A stretch of DNA of 18,217 nucleotides from Polyrhizophydium stewartii (taxonomy: Eukaryota > Chytridiomycota > Chytridiomycetes > Rhizophydiales): contig JADGIZ010000245.1 of the NCBI GenBank assembly GCA_027604665.1, positions 1-18,217 of the forward strand, given 5' to 3'. Positions within the stretch are counted from its first letter, which is position 1; the number at the start of each line of letters is the position of its first letter. Position numbers and translations under genes: made by a program. Under the pieces are notes generated by a model. It made no database searches. It had not been told where the DNA came from and worked only from the letters and a program-made list of their open reading frames with translations. Shown here one piece after another: positions 1 through 8,774 of the stretch.

Positions 1-114
1 CGCGCGTGGGGGCCCGCGGCCCCCCCCCCCAACGGGGGGGCCCCCGCGGGGGGGCCCCCCGGCCCCCCCCCCGGCCCCCCCCGCGGGGGGGGGGGGGGGC
101 GGGGGCCCAGCAGC
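1..114. repeat. G/C homopolymer low-complexity tract
   Basis: Long alternating runs of C and G fill the first 110 bases and stop just before the ATX1 stop codon. The tract has no telomere-like unit, reading frame or splice signal. It most likely reflects poor sequence at a contig edge, although a genuine G/C-rich element cannot be excluded. The 3' untranslated region of ATX1 would fall here and cannot be read. Confidence 0.7.
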
Positions 115-628
115 TTAGAGGGCCTCGACGGGCTTGCCGCTCTTCTTGATGGCCTCAAAGACCTCGTCCTTGGACAGCGTCGAGTGCACGACGACCGTCT
201 GGTTCTCGAGCGAGATCTCGTACTTGGAGACGCCGGCCGTCTGGGGCAGGAGGCAGGCGAGGCGGGCGGGCAGGCGGGTCAGCGGCGCTGCGGGCGGCGG
301 GCGTGCGGGCTGCGAGGCGCCCGGCGCAGGGGTGCAGGGATCGGCGGGCGGCAGCAGCGGGGGCAACCAGAGGCGGGTGCTCGGCCGAAAGCTGCGGAAG
401 CCGCGGGGCAGTGGGGTGGGGGGTGCGGCAGGATGGCGTCATCGGAACGGAACGAGCGAGCGAGGGATGCGCACCTTGCTGAGGATGCGGTCGACGGCGC
501 CCGAGCAGCCGCTGCAGGTCATGCCAACCTTGAACGAGTAAGTGGACTGCGCCGCGTGCCCGCCCGCGCGGCCAGGGTCAGCATCCGTCGCGGGGCCACC
601 TGCCCTCGCCACGGCGAACCTCAGTCAT
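115..628 (-). CDS. ATX1: ATX1-type cytosolic copper chaperone
   Basis: The model is complement(join(115..240, 475..546, 620..628)), giving 68 residues against about 73 in yeast Atx1. The protein is one heavy-metal-associated domain with the metal motif MTCSGC (Cys14 and Cys17) after the first beta strand. The second half reads GVSKYEISLENQTVVV, and KKSGK near the C-terminus matches the lysine-rich loop of the family. Known members carry Cu(I) in the cytosol to a Ccc2-type P-type ATPase in the secretory pathway. Exon 3 and the 475-546 exon are firm. The 9-nt first exon (Met-Thr-Glu) is inferred from ATGACTGAG followed by GTTCGC, with an acceptor GCAG at 547-550, and is less certain because that donor is weak. 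The 234-nt second intron is long for this window. The gene is divergent from the DUF4614-like gene. Confidence 0.9.
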
Positions 629-735
629 ATGTGTCGGTTGGAGCAAGACCTGGGTCCCGGCGCCAGAGCCGGAACGCAGCGCCGCACCTGAGGACGCGCG
701 CGGGCAAGACGCGGCCGAGATCATCCAGCGCTCGG
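629..735. promoter_or_regulatory. Divergent spacer between ATX1 and the DUF4614-like gene
   Basis: About 107 bp separate the inferred start codons of two genes that point away from each other, so both 5' control regions must lie here or within the first introns and exons. No TATA box or recognisable factor site was seen. The limits depend on the chosen start codons: the plus-strand frame stays open further upstream, so its true start could be earlier. Confidence 0.4.
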
Positions 736-3179
736 ATGCCGCATATGATGAAGCCGTCGTCCGCGTCCGCCAAGTCGGTGCTCGAGCGCGCCAAGTCGGT
801 GCTGCGTGCGTCGTCGGCGCGAACGCCGCCGCGCCAGGCCGCCGGCTCGGGCGCCCCGGTCGCCGCCGCATCTGCCCCGCTGCGCGGCAACAAGTCCGCC
901 CAGCTGCTGCTCGATGAAGACGACGACGACGACGACGACGATCTGGATCTCGCCGAGATCGAGCTCGAGTTTGGGCCGCGAGGTGCCGGCGGAGGTGCTC
1001 CAGCCGAAGCGGAGAGCGATGACGAGGACGAGGCAGAACTCCGCGAGTATCTGCGCTCGCTCGAGGCCAAACGCGCCGAGCCCTCCAGGCAGCCGCCGTC
1101 CAAGGCGTCAACAACTCCGGCCAGAGCATCGTCATCTGCGGCCGCGTCGTCCACCCCAGCCGCGGCGTCCAAGTGGACAAAGTCGCCTGCTCCGACTTCC
1201 ATTGCGCCATCTGCTTCTGCTGGAGCCGCTGCCTCCTCGGCGTCGTCCTATCTCAAGAAAGCGGCGCCAAAACCAGACCCGCCTGTCGTCAAGGCGGCCG
1301 CACCAGCAGTGCCGGCCGTGCCGTCGGTATCAAGCAGATCCTCTGCGGCTATGCAAGCCGCGCGCGTTGGTGATCTCGAGTCCGACCCAGACAGCGTCGA
1401 GTTTGAGAAGGACGAGGACGACGACAGCATCAAGCTCAATATCCACTTCAAGAACTCGGACAGGCGCCTGAGTCTGGTCGAGTCGCGCTCGCTCAGATCC
1501 TCGGCCACCAGCTCGCCGGCAGCGCCTGCTGCCTTGGTGGTAGCTCCCGTACCAACATCAGTGGCGCATCCGGGCCAGTCGACTGCGACTCGGGCGTCGC
1601 GAGCGTCCCTGATGCCGCCCGAGGTCAGCGAAAGCTCGGAAAGCATCGGCAGCGACTTTGAGGAGTTTATGAGCCGCGGCCGCCCGGTTTCTCAAGCACC
1701 CGCCGTACCCGCCGCAGTAAAGCCGCTGGCACCAGCAGCAGCTATGCAAGACTCTCCGCAACTACGTGCGCGGCCGACGCAACAAAATGTGCCTGCCATT
1801 GTGCTCGCTCCTCCCGACACCGACAGAGCACAGGCAGCTTCAGACCTGCCCGCCGCCAAACAGCCAAATCCGGAACCCCAAGCTGCTCCTCTGCCCTCCA
1901 GCTCGGCATCTCCATTCGTACCGCAGGCCATGCCACCGGTCGTGTCTCCACCAAGGATCGTGGCAATCGCACCCTCAGCAATCGCACAGGAAGCAAGCAT
2001 AGACGGCATCTCGGAATCCATCTCCGAAAGCATTGCTAACGACGCTAGTGGCAGCGAAAGCATTGCTTCGCAGCACTCGAGCGTCAGCAGCATCTCTGCT
2101 CAAGCTCCTCTCCCGCTCAGCAGCAACCTGAGCCTTCCGGCGACCTCAGCGATCGACAACGCCCAGTTCATCAATCCAAACACGGCGCTTCTTGAGCTGG
2201 CGCGCACTAGCGCCGTACATCCTCACACCCAAGAGAAAGAACAGCAGCAGCAGCAGCAGCCTCAAGCTCCCACGGCTCCTGTGCCACAACTTCCAGCATC
2301 CGAGCAGCAGCCTTCACTGCCCCACAGCACGCCTGCATGGCAGGATCCTGCGACGATGCAATACCAGCAGCAGTTGTTTCAACAGCAGCAACAGCTCTTT
2401 CAGCAGCAACAGCATCAGCAGATGTTTGCCGCATGGTGCCCGCCTTACATGCTGCCCTGGGCAATGCGTACTCATCCAGCCTTTGCTCCGGCGTTTGCGA
2501 GCCCCGGGCCTCCGCAGTGCACCGGACAGCATCTATGCGGCTGCTGCAAGCCCGAAAGGAGATCCACGTCGTCATTTCGGCATCGCAGCCAAAGGCGACG
2601 CTCGCGAGAGAGCCAAGCACAAGAAGCGGGCTCCGCAGCCACGAAGCCAGAGCCGCTCAGCAAGCTCGAGTCGGTCGTGGCGCGCGAGGAGTCGGAGCAG
2701 CAGCAGCCTGGCGAGCAAACGCCGACACGCCGATCCCCCGCACCAGGCTCAAGTGGATCGTCGCAATGCGAGTCTCCCGTCCCACCGACCCCAGACGCAC
2801 CCAAGGCTCAAGGTAAGCCCTGCCCGATGCGCTTGCAACCAGGACCCAGACTGACATCAGACTTGGCATCGCGGCCAAAGACCAAGCCACGCTGTACTCG
2901 AGCCTCGCCATCGTGGACTCGTTCGTCACGAGCCACCTGCGCATGCTCGAGGACTTTGTGCGCATGAACATCCAAATGGCCGACTCGCAGACGTATCGCC
3001 GCATGCATTACACGACTCTGGCCTCGGTCCGCGAGTCGATCGAGAAGCGGCGTCCGCCGGCGATGACCATGGACGAGGCGCTGCGGCGCGTGCGCGAGGA
3101 GGCCGGCGAAGTTTCCGTCGGCAACCAAGCGCCGCCGCAGGCTGTCTCGCCAGCGACTGCGGCGGTCGGCGGAGTGTGA
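736..3179 (+). CDS. Disordered protein with C19orf44/DUF4614-like C-terminus
   Basis: The model is join(736..2812, 2881..3179), 791 residues. Most of the protein is low-complexity: Ser/Ala/Pro-rich, an eight-Asp run followed by LDLAEIELEFG, acidic patches such as SDDEDEAELREYL and VEFEKDEDDDSIKLNIHF, and Gln runs near 2242 and 2365. The last 100 residues form a compact helical segment (DQATLYSSLAIVDSF, then HYTTLASVRESIEK, RRPPAMTMDEAL). By memory this resembles the C-terminal domain of vertebrate C19orf44 (DUF4614), which lacks an established function; no alignment was run. The intron (donor GTAAGC at 2813, acceptor CAAAG at 2880) is required because the two frames differ; using the better-looking acceptor at 2860 would leave the wrong frame. 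The start at 736 was chosen because upstream codons overlap ATX1 and look non-coding; an additional 5' exon is possible. Confidence 0.65.
919..942 (+). repeat. Asp-codon trinucleotide repeat
   Basis: Seven GAC codons and one GAT encode an uninterrupted run of eight aspartates in the DUF4614-like protein. It is a coding microsatellite and part of an acidic stretch. Confidence 0.9.
2242..2259 (+). repeat. CAG repeat coding polyglutamine
   Basis: Six consecutive CAG codons encode Gln6 in the DUF4614-like protein, directly after a Glu-Lys-Glu stretch. A larger interrupted Gln-rich block follows about 100 nt downstream. Confidence 0.9.
2365..2421 (+). repeat. Interrupted CAG/CAA polyglutamine block
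   Basis: Nineteen codons, mostly CAG or CAA, encode Gln runs broken by Leu-Phe pairs and one His (QQQLFQQQQQLFQQQQ). The LF interruptions in register suggest local duplication of a Gln-Leu-Phe unit. The block lies in the disordered part of the DUF4614-like protein. Confidence 0.85.
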
Positions 3180-3298
3180 CCCGCCAGGCGCAGGCGAGAT
3201 GCGATCGGGCCGGTCTTTAATGGAATGCGCATGCGCCGAGGCGCCGGGGTGGTGGTGATGGCGGTGGTGCGATTAAAGGAGGCCGACAAGCGCGCCGC

Positions 3299-3766
3299 TC
3301 AGTTACGCTTTGACGAGAGCTGCCCGGCCATGTATGCACCGAGGAACGTCCACGGCGAGGTGTTCTTCTCCGAGAGCTGCTCGCGAGCGGGCTGGTCCAG
3401 CAGCGCAAACGACCGCGACGGCGGCAGGAACTCGCGGATGGGGCCGCGCTCCTGCAGGGGGTGCTGCGGCGCCGCAGAAGACCGAGGCATCAGCCGCCGC
3501 AGCATGCATGCGCGCACGCATTCCCAGACGCACGCCATGCTCACCTTGGTCTCAAAGGCGCCGTCGAGCAGCATGTTGAGCGCCGCGAGCTGCTTCTGGC
3601 CGTCCTCGAGCCGCTCTTGCAGCTGCGAGCCGGTCGCGGGCTTGCGGAACTCGGTGCGCACGCGCTGCAGCAGCATGTCCCTGAAGCTGTCCGGCCGCAG
3701 CTCCTGCTTGGGCCAGCGGTTGTGTGCGCGCACGAACCCGCGGAACAGCTCTCGCGGGGTCACCAT
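3299..3766 (-). CDS. UQCC2/CBP6-like mitochondrial assembly factor
   Basis: The model is complement(join(3299..3463, 3545..3766)), 128 residues. The N-terminal half shows TPRELFRGFVRAHNRWP, then SFRDMLLQRVRTEFRK and a helical LQERLEDGQKQLAALNMLL. The F-x-x-F, RWP and LLQRVxxxFR pattern resembles human UQCC2 (126 residues) and the yeast Cbp6 family, which act with UQCC1/Cbp3 on cytochrome b at the mitochondrial ribosome to start complex III assembly. Exon 1 ends in ETK at a GTGAGC donor (3544) and exon 2 begins after a GCCGCAG acceptor (3464), both phase 0, an 81-nt intron. The ATG at 3766 has a good context (ACCATGG) and directly precedes the conserved helix. No long cleavable presequence is seen. 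An alternative is another LYR-type small mitochondrial protein. The gene converges with the DUF4614-like gene, 119 bp between stops. Confidence 0.55.
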   Translation of the reverse strand: MVTPRELFRGFVRAHNRWPKQELRPDSFRDMLLQRVRTEFRKPATGSQLQERLEDGQKQLAALNMLLDGAFETKVSMACVWECVRACMLRRLMPRSSAAPQHPLQERGPIREFLPPSRSFALLDQPAREQLSEKNTSPWTFLGAYMAGQLSSKRN

Positions 3767-3924
3767 GGTTCGCGGGCGTCGTTGGCAAAGTGGGCTGTCG
3801 GTCGCCCGGTTGCTGCCGGATCTCGGCCCGGTGAAATGCACCGTGAAATCGCATGACAGTGCGCGGACCCCAGGCCAGCCAGATCGGCCGACGGCTCCGG
3901 CATTCATTGGGAAAGCGGACCCGC

Positions 3925-6900
3925 TCAGCGGCCGCGTCTTGGCGCAGCAGGCCGGCCATGAACGGCGCTGCTCGTCTGTGGCCCGACGCGGCGCTTGGAT
4001 GCGTGGAATGGGTCGCGGGACATGAGAGCACCGAGCTCGGGATGCAGATGCCGCACAGGCTGGAACCCGCCCGGCTTGGTGGGCACGATTGATCGCAGCG
4101 CAGCAACAGCCGCCGCAGCTGCCGCCGCATTCGTAGACGCATTCTGCACGTTGGGGATCACCATGCCTTGGTGGCTGGCAAATGTGGCGACGGGCCGGCC
4201 GGGATACAGCGGGTTGAAGCTGAGCATCTTTGGCCCCGGGTCGCGGGCCGTCGGCCAGGAAGTGCCCGCGCACTCGAGCGCGTCAACCGCGTGCTTTGAA
4301 TCCCTCTTGAACGAGTAAAGCGCCAACGACGGATCTCCGGCGATCCCATCCGACTCGCATGCAGCACTCAGCAGCGAGCCGATTGTCGCTGCGCTGGTGG
4401 CGCTGCCGATGCTCGCGATGCTGCTCTGCCTGCTTATGGCCACCTGCCGAGTCGGCGTACCTGCACGCTGCTGCAGCGCATGTAACGCATAGTCGTTCGA
4501 TCCGCTCGCCGGCTTTCCGAGTGTGGGTCTCAGCGGCGGTCGCTCAGATCGCAGCGCAGTATGGGCGTCGTCCCAGTCGTACTTGGCGACTGGTGCCGAC
4601 ACCGGGGCCGACGCAGCCAGTGACTGCGTGCACAGAGTGCTGTCGGTCGATGCAAGCGACGGCTTGGCAGCAGTCGGGGAGATTGGAGGCGTCCCTTCGC
4701 CCGCAGATCGAGCCGATATTGGTGTGCTGCCGCTCCCGCGGGATCCCGTATCTGCACGCCGGCCGCACTCGCGGGCCAGCCGCACCTTCTCGAGCCGCTG
4801 CTCGATCAAGCGCGAGTCGAGCACATTGCTGACTACGCTTGATGCCTCGCCGAATGCCTCGGCATGGGCCGCGACTCGCTCTTGCTTGTCGGCAGCAAGA
4901 CGCGAGGGCGACCGCTTCGGCTGATGCGCCAGTTCGACAGGCCCTGAGGACCGCATCGTCGAAGGCGACTTGAGCAGGCCGCGTAACAAGCTGATGCGCC
5001 GCTCCGCGCTCGGCTCGCGTGTTGTCCACTGATACAGCAGCCGGTCATAGTAATTGAACGACTGGATGTACTGCGCGTGGCTGTTGTACTCTGGCGACGG
5101 ATACAGACGCAGAAAGTCGCCGCGACGAGCAAACTTTTGAATCGAATGCGGGGAATCCGTTGTCAGCAGCGTCTTCGATACACAAACATAATGCGTGCGC
5201 GTGCCTCGTCCTCTGTTTCGCGCAGGATGCGCAGATCATCGGGCGTCAGGTTCGAGAGAATGTCAAAGCCCTCGTTGATCATGGCTGCCCGCTGCTTGGC
5301 CCGCTCGGACGTCGTCAGGAAGGGCCTCTTCCACGGCGGCGGGCTGCGAGAACTTCTTCAGCCACTAGACATCGGCCAAGACGACCAGCACCAGCCGTTG
5401 TGAGTTACTCACGTCTTGGACGTCTGTGCATGCCGCGCGAGCTCAAGGTCTCGGACGCGATACCCCGCAAGGTTCAGCAAATCAACTGCGACTCTGGCCT
5501 TGAGAGCATGGTCCATATCGCAAGAGGCTTTCATCGACGGCGAGATGTTGACTTCCATGAGCCACGGCTTGAGCTCAGAATCGAGTAGCACGTCAAAGCC
5601 AAACAGCTCATAGCAGCTCATTCTAAGTTGGTCACAGAAAAAGTCAGTCATGCGGCTCATCCTTGTAGCCGTTCTACGAATCAGACAGCCCACCGATTAG
5701 CAAGGTAGAGCCGCACACCGCCCATGTTCTGCGCGTGCACGCTCATGACGGTCTTGACAAGCAGGCTCTTGATCCGATCCATGATGGGCTCAAAGGCGTA
5801 GCCGTGCTCGGTCATATACTCGCGGAGCATGCCGATTGTCCTGCGTTGGTTGGTGAGACCCGCAGCGACATTTGGGTCAGCAAGACGTCGTTACATAGCA
5901 CAGAAGCGGCCGCAATCACCATTTGTTTTCGGCCATGCTGAACTTGGTCTGAGTGTCGTCCGGCGGCGAGACGTGCGCGTCGGCCGCTGCCTGGCTCTTC
6001 TTGGTGGGGTGCTTCTTGCTGACGCTGTAGTTCGTGAGGTGCATGAATCGATTGCGTACGTTCTTGTGTGCAACGCTGTGCTTGTATCTGCAAATCACTC
6101 ATCAGCACACACGCTCAAGTTCGGCGCAACCCATGCGCGGCGGCAACGCACTGTTCGCTGGCAAACCGCACCAGCCCGTCGGGATAAAAGTAGATGCGCA
6201 GCGGGTCGAAACTCGTGACAACAACGTACAGCCGCAAATCAAACTTGCGCTGGTTGATCAAGAACGGGTCGGAGATGTAACGAGAGCAGATCAGCTCGCG
6301 CTTCTTTGGCAGATCGGTCCACTTGCTGATCACGCGGATGCCGTTGCCACGCGCCGATGCGGGCGGCTTGATGATCCACAGCGGGTGGCTGGCAAAGACG
6401 CGCTTGAGCTGGCGGCGGTTGCGCGGCAGGATGTGTGTTTCGGGCATAAAGTCGACCATCTGCGCTCCGACGTGTCAGCAAGCCGAGGACACTGTCGCAT
6501 TGACCGATGCGCAGCATGTCTCCGAGACCCACCTCGCTTCCAATCCGGGAGCGCATCGCCATCAGGTTGGTGTACAGGCGGTCCTTGCGGCCAATCTCAA
6601 ACGACATTGGAAAGTGGTTGATCTTTTGCCACGGCTCGATGCTCTTGTACTTTTCCGACGGGAGATGCTTGCCCCAGTAGCCGACCCACTCGTCGCCCGA
6701 GCGCACCAGCTTGAAGTGCGCGCTGCGAATCGCGTCTGCTCGGATGCTTGCGTCAGCGTTTGGTGGTGCTGGCCTTGAGCAGCGCACGCTGCTTGCCTCG
6801 AAAGACGCGCGGCGTGCTCTTGCTGACTTTCCAGATCAGCGCACGCTGCAAATGCTTGGCGAGCGGTCCGACTGCATGGGGCCTCTCTTGTGAGTCCTAA

Positions 6901-8025
6901 ACTAACTGCTCAAACAACAGACGGTGCCCCACCTTGCTCGTTCTGCCTTGGAAAATACAGAACCGCATCGCCATCAGGGAACAGGCTGCTTTGGATAGGA
7001 GATCTGAGGCCATCCAAGGTGCCTGAAGACGCCTGGGCGGCAAGACCATCACCGGCCGAGTATGGCGACATTGGAGTATGGATGCAAGTGGTTATGGCCG
7101 ATCCGCCAGCCTCGCCGTCGGTCAGCAGTCCTCCATATGCCGGCGCAGTGGCCTGATCTTGCTTCCTGCTGTCTGAATCCCTGCTGGCTCGCTGGTCATC
7201 GACTTCGTTTCCCGCGTCGTCCGTGTCGCTCTGGTTATCATCATCGTAGTCTTCCTCCTCCTCATCGTCCTCATCGTCGACATCGCATGCGAGCTCGCCC
7301 GGTGTTGACCAGCTCGCAATCCCACTGGCGGAGCTGGCCTGCTCATCGTCGTCGGTATCGGTATCTGCGCCAGAGGCTGACTCGGCGCCGCTGTCGCGGC
7401 TCTCCTCCTCTCTGTCATCAAGATCGTCGTAATTGTCTCTGGGGCTCTTTGCTCTAGAGACGCTGTAAACCCGAGCCTGCCCATCTGGCCGATCCTTGCG
7501 AAGGATTCGGCCATCGCGTTTCCGAACCTCAGTTGTGCTCGGCAGACTGTGGCCAGACCGACGAGGAAGCGAGCACTCTGCCTGGGCAGATACGGCGGAA
7601 GCAAGCTTGGCCTTGCGCTCCGAGTTCGCGAGGTCCTCGCTGTGGTCGCCGTGCTTTGCGCGGGCCTGCGATGGTCGAGCAGGCACGGCCAGAGTGGTTG
7701 ATGCCGATGCCCAGCGAGTCGCGTGCCCGTGCGAGGCGTGGCCTCCAATCTGCGAGCAGGAGCCCCTGTATGCGCCTTGATGCGCAACCCGCAATATTCG
7801 AGCATCTTTGGCAGGAGCGCTTGGGCGAGATGCCGACTGTCCGCCTCCGGGAGCATACGCACGAGCTGCGGCAGCCGCCGACGCGCCGTAAGATGCGGCG
7901 CCAGATCTAGCCGCGCGAGCGGCCGCTGCAGGTACGCCCGTCGAGCTCTGCGTGCGCATGCCTCCCATGCCACCAGAGGCCATACCGCCCGCGGCGTCGC
8001 TGCCGGCCGCGGTGCCCTCGCGCAT
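3925..8025 (-). CDS. TTLL4-like tubulin polyglutamylase, nine exons
   Basis: The model is complement(join(3925..5133, 5184..5343, 5413..5622, 5694..5840, 5920..6087, 6152..6459, 6533..6735, 6788..6871, 6933..8025)), 1193 residues, all phases matching. Tubulin-tyrosine-ligase-like enzymes add glutamate side chains to tubulin using ATP. The catalytic core (about residues 375-745) has WxGxWGKHL, INHFPMSFEIGRKDRL, ILP, KPPASARGNGI (from 491), RKFDLRLYV (531), DGLVRFAS, HLTNYSVSKK (579), FGFDVLLDSELKPWLMEVN (metal-binding Glu691 and Asn693) and DLLNLAGY. The core and the following LTPDDLRILRETEDE stretch match TTLL4 best. The N-terminal 364 residues are disordered with a very acidic block, and the last 400 are Ser/Ala-rich. 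The exon 1 to 2 acceptor (6872) is the least certain junction; an acceptor at 6887 also keeps the frame. The start at 8025 lies next to CCCCAG, so a further 5' exon is possible. Axonemal tubulin is the likely substrate. Confidence 0.9.
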
Positions 8026-8130
8026 CCTGGGGGGCAAGGTCGCCGCAGTCGACAATGCGCCGACGACCCAAGGCCTGAAATCACGCCGAGCACGAAAAAA
8101 AGTTTCGCCAAGCGACGACAACCGCCCGCC
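8026..8130. promoter_or_regulatory. Divergent spacer between TTLL4-like gene and TRM112
   Basis: Only 105 bp separate the two start codons, which face away from each other, so this stretch probably serves both genes. It contains an A-run on the plus strand near 8094-8101 (cacgaaaaaaagtttc), the only clearly AT-rich patch. No factor-binding site could be named. The interval could change if the TTLL-like gene has an upstream exon. Confidence 0.45.
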
Positions 8131-8755
8131 ATGAGGTGTGCGCCGGCGCCTGCGCTTGCTGCCCGTGGGCCGGCGCGCGTGCCGCATACGCGGATGGCTG
8201 ACGCGCTGAGCGGCTGCTCGATGACCGGGCGCTGTGCGCCTGCGCCGCGGCCTTGCAGGTTGATAACGCACAACATGCTCCAGTGCCATGTCAAGGGCTG
8301 CACAACCAACAACTTCCCGCTGCAGATTCAGGACGCCGAGCTCGAGACGCTCGAGGCCGAGTTCAATCCCGGTTTCGTGCAGCGGCTGATCCCCAAGCTG
8401 CACTGGGGTGCGCTCTACCACACAGCCGTCTCGGTGCGTTCCCTGCGTGCGCAAGGGCTCCGTCCAGGCGAGCGATCCTTCCTGCAGCTGACCAACCTCG
8501 CCTGCAGCTCGGCATCGAGGACCTTCCCGAGCAGATGCCCGAGGAGGTCACGGAGGACCTTCTGCGCGCAATCCACAAGGTCGCTCTCGAGGTGCGCCGC
8601 CGCTTCCGCTTTCCGCCTCGCCCGCAGAGCGCTGACACCTCGACTGCGAGCAGACCCGCGTCAAGGAGGGCAAGGCCGTCTGTCTCGGCTGCGGCCATGT
8701 CTACCCGATCAGCAACGGCATCCCCAACATGCTTCTTCAGGACAATGAAGTCTAA
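8131..8755 (+). CDS. TRM112: TRM112 methyltransferase activator subunit
   Basis: The model is join(8131..8135, 8259..8433, 8508..8591, 8654..8755), 121 residues. Trm112 is a small zinc-binding partner that stabilises and activates methyltransferases of tRNA (Trm9, Trm11), rRNA (Bud23) and release factor eRF1 (Mtq2). The protein opens MRLITHNMLQCHVKGC and continues NNFPLQ, EFNPGFVQRLIPKLHW, and near the end CLGCGHVYPISNGIPNMLL, all hallmark segments. The four zinc cysteines are Cys11, Cys16, Cys98 and Cys101. Exon 1 is only ATGAG: the GTGTGC donor at 8136 and the TTGCAG acceptor at 8258 together rebuild Met-Arg-Leu, the usual start of the family. Introns are 123, 74 and 62 nt. The stop lies 19 bp from the stop of the converging gene. 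Confidence 0.93.
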
Positions 8756-8774
8756 TTCATCCGTCCGTAGCGCT

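Noticed and set aside
1..114. Telomeric repeat at the window edge
   Set aside because: There is no periodic unit such as TTAGGG, only homopolymer G and C runs.
184..735. Upstream extension of the DUF4614-like ORF to position 184
   Set aside because: It overlaps the coding exons of ATX1 on the other strand and has the Arg/Gly-rich composition of a shadow frame.
2813..2860. 48-nt intron (GTAAGC to ACATCAG) in the DUF4614-like gene
   Set aside because: Its length is a multiple of three, which would keep the upstream frame and miss the conserved C-terminal domain; the 68-nt version restores the correct frame.
6897..6932. 36-nt intron ending TTTAG in the TTLL4-like gene
   Set aside because: It is shorter than any other intron here and leaves the wrong frame; acceptors at 6872 or 6887 keep the frame.
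7723..8748. A single unspliced 341-residue plus-strand ORF over TRM112
   Set aside because: Family motifs lie in three different frames joined by clear GT-AG introns; the long ORF runs through introns and the divergent spacer.
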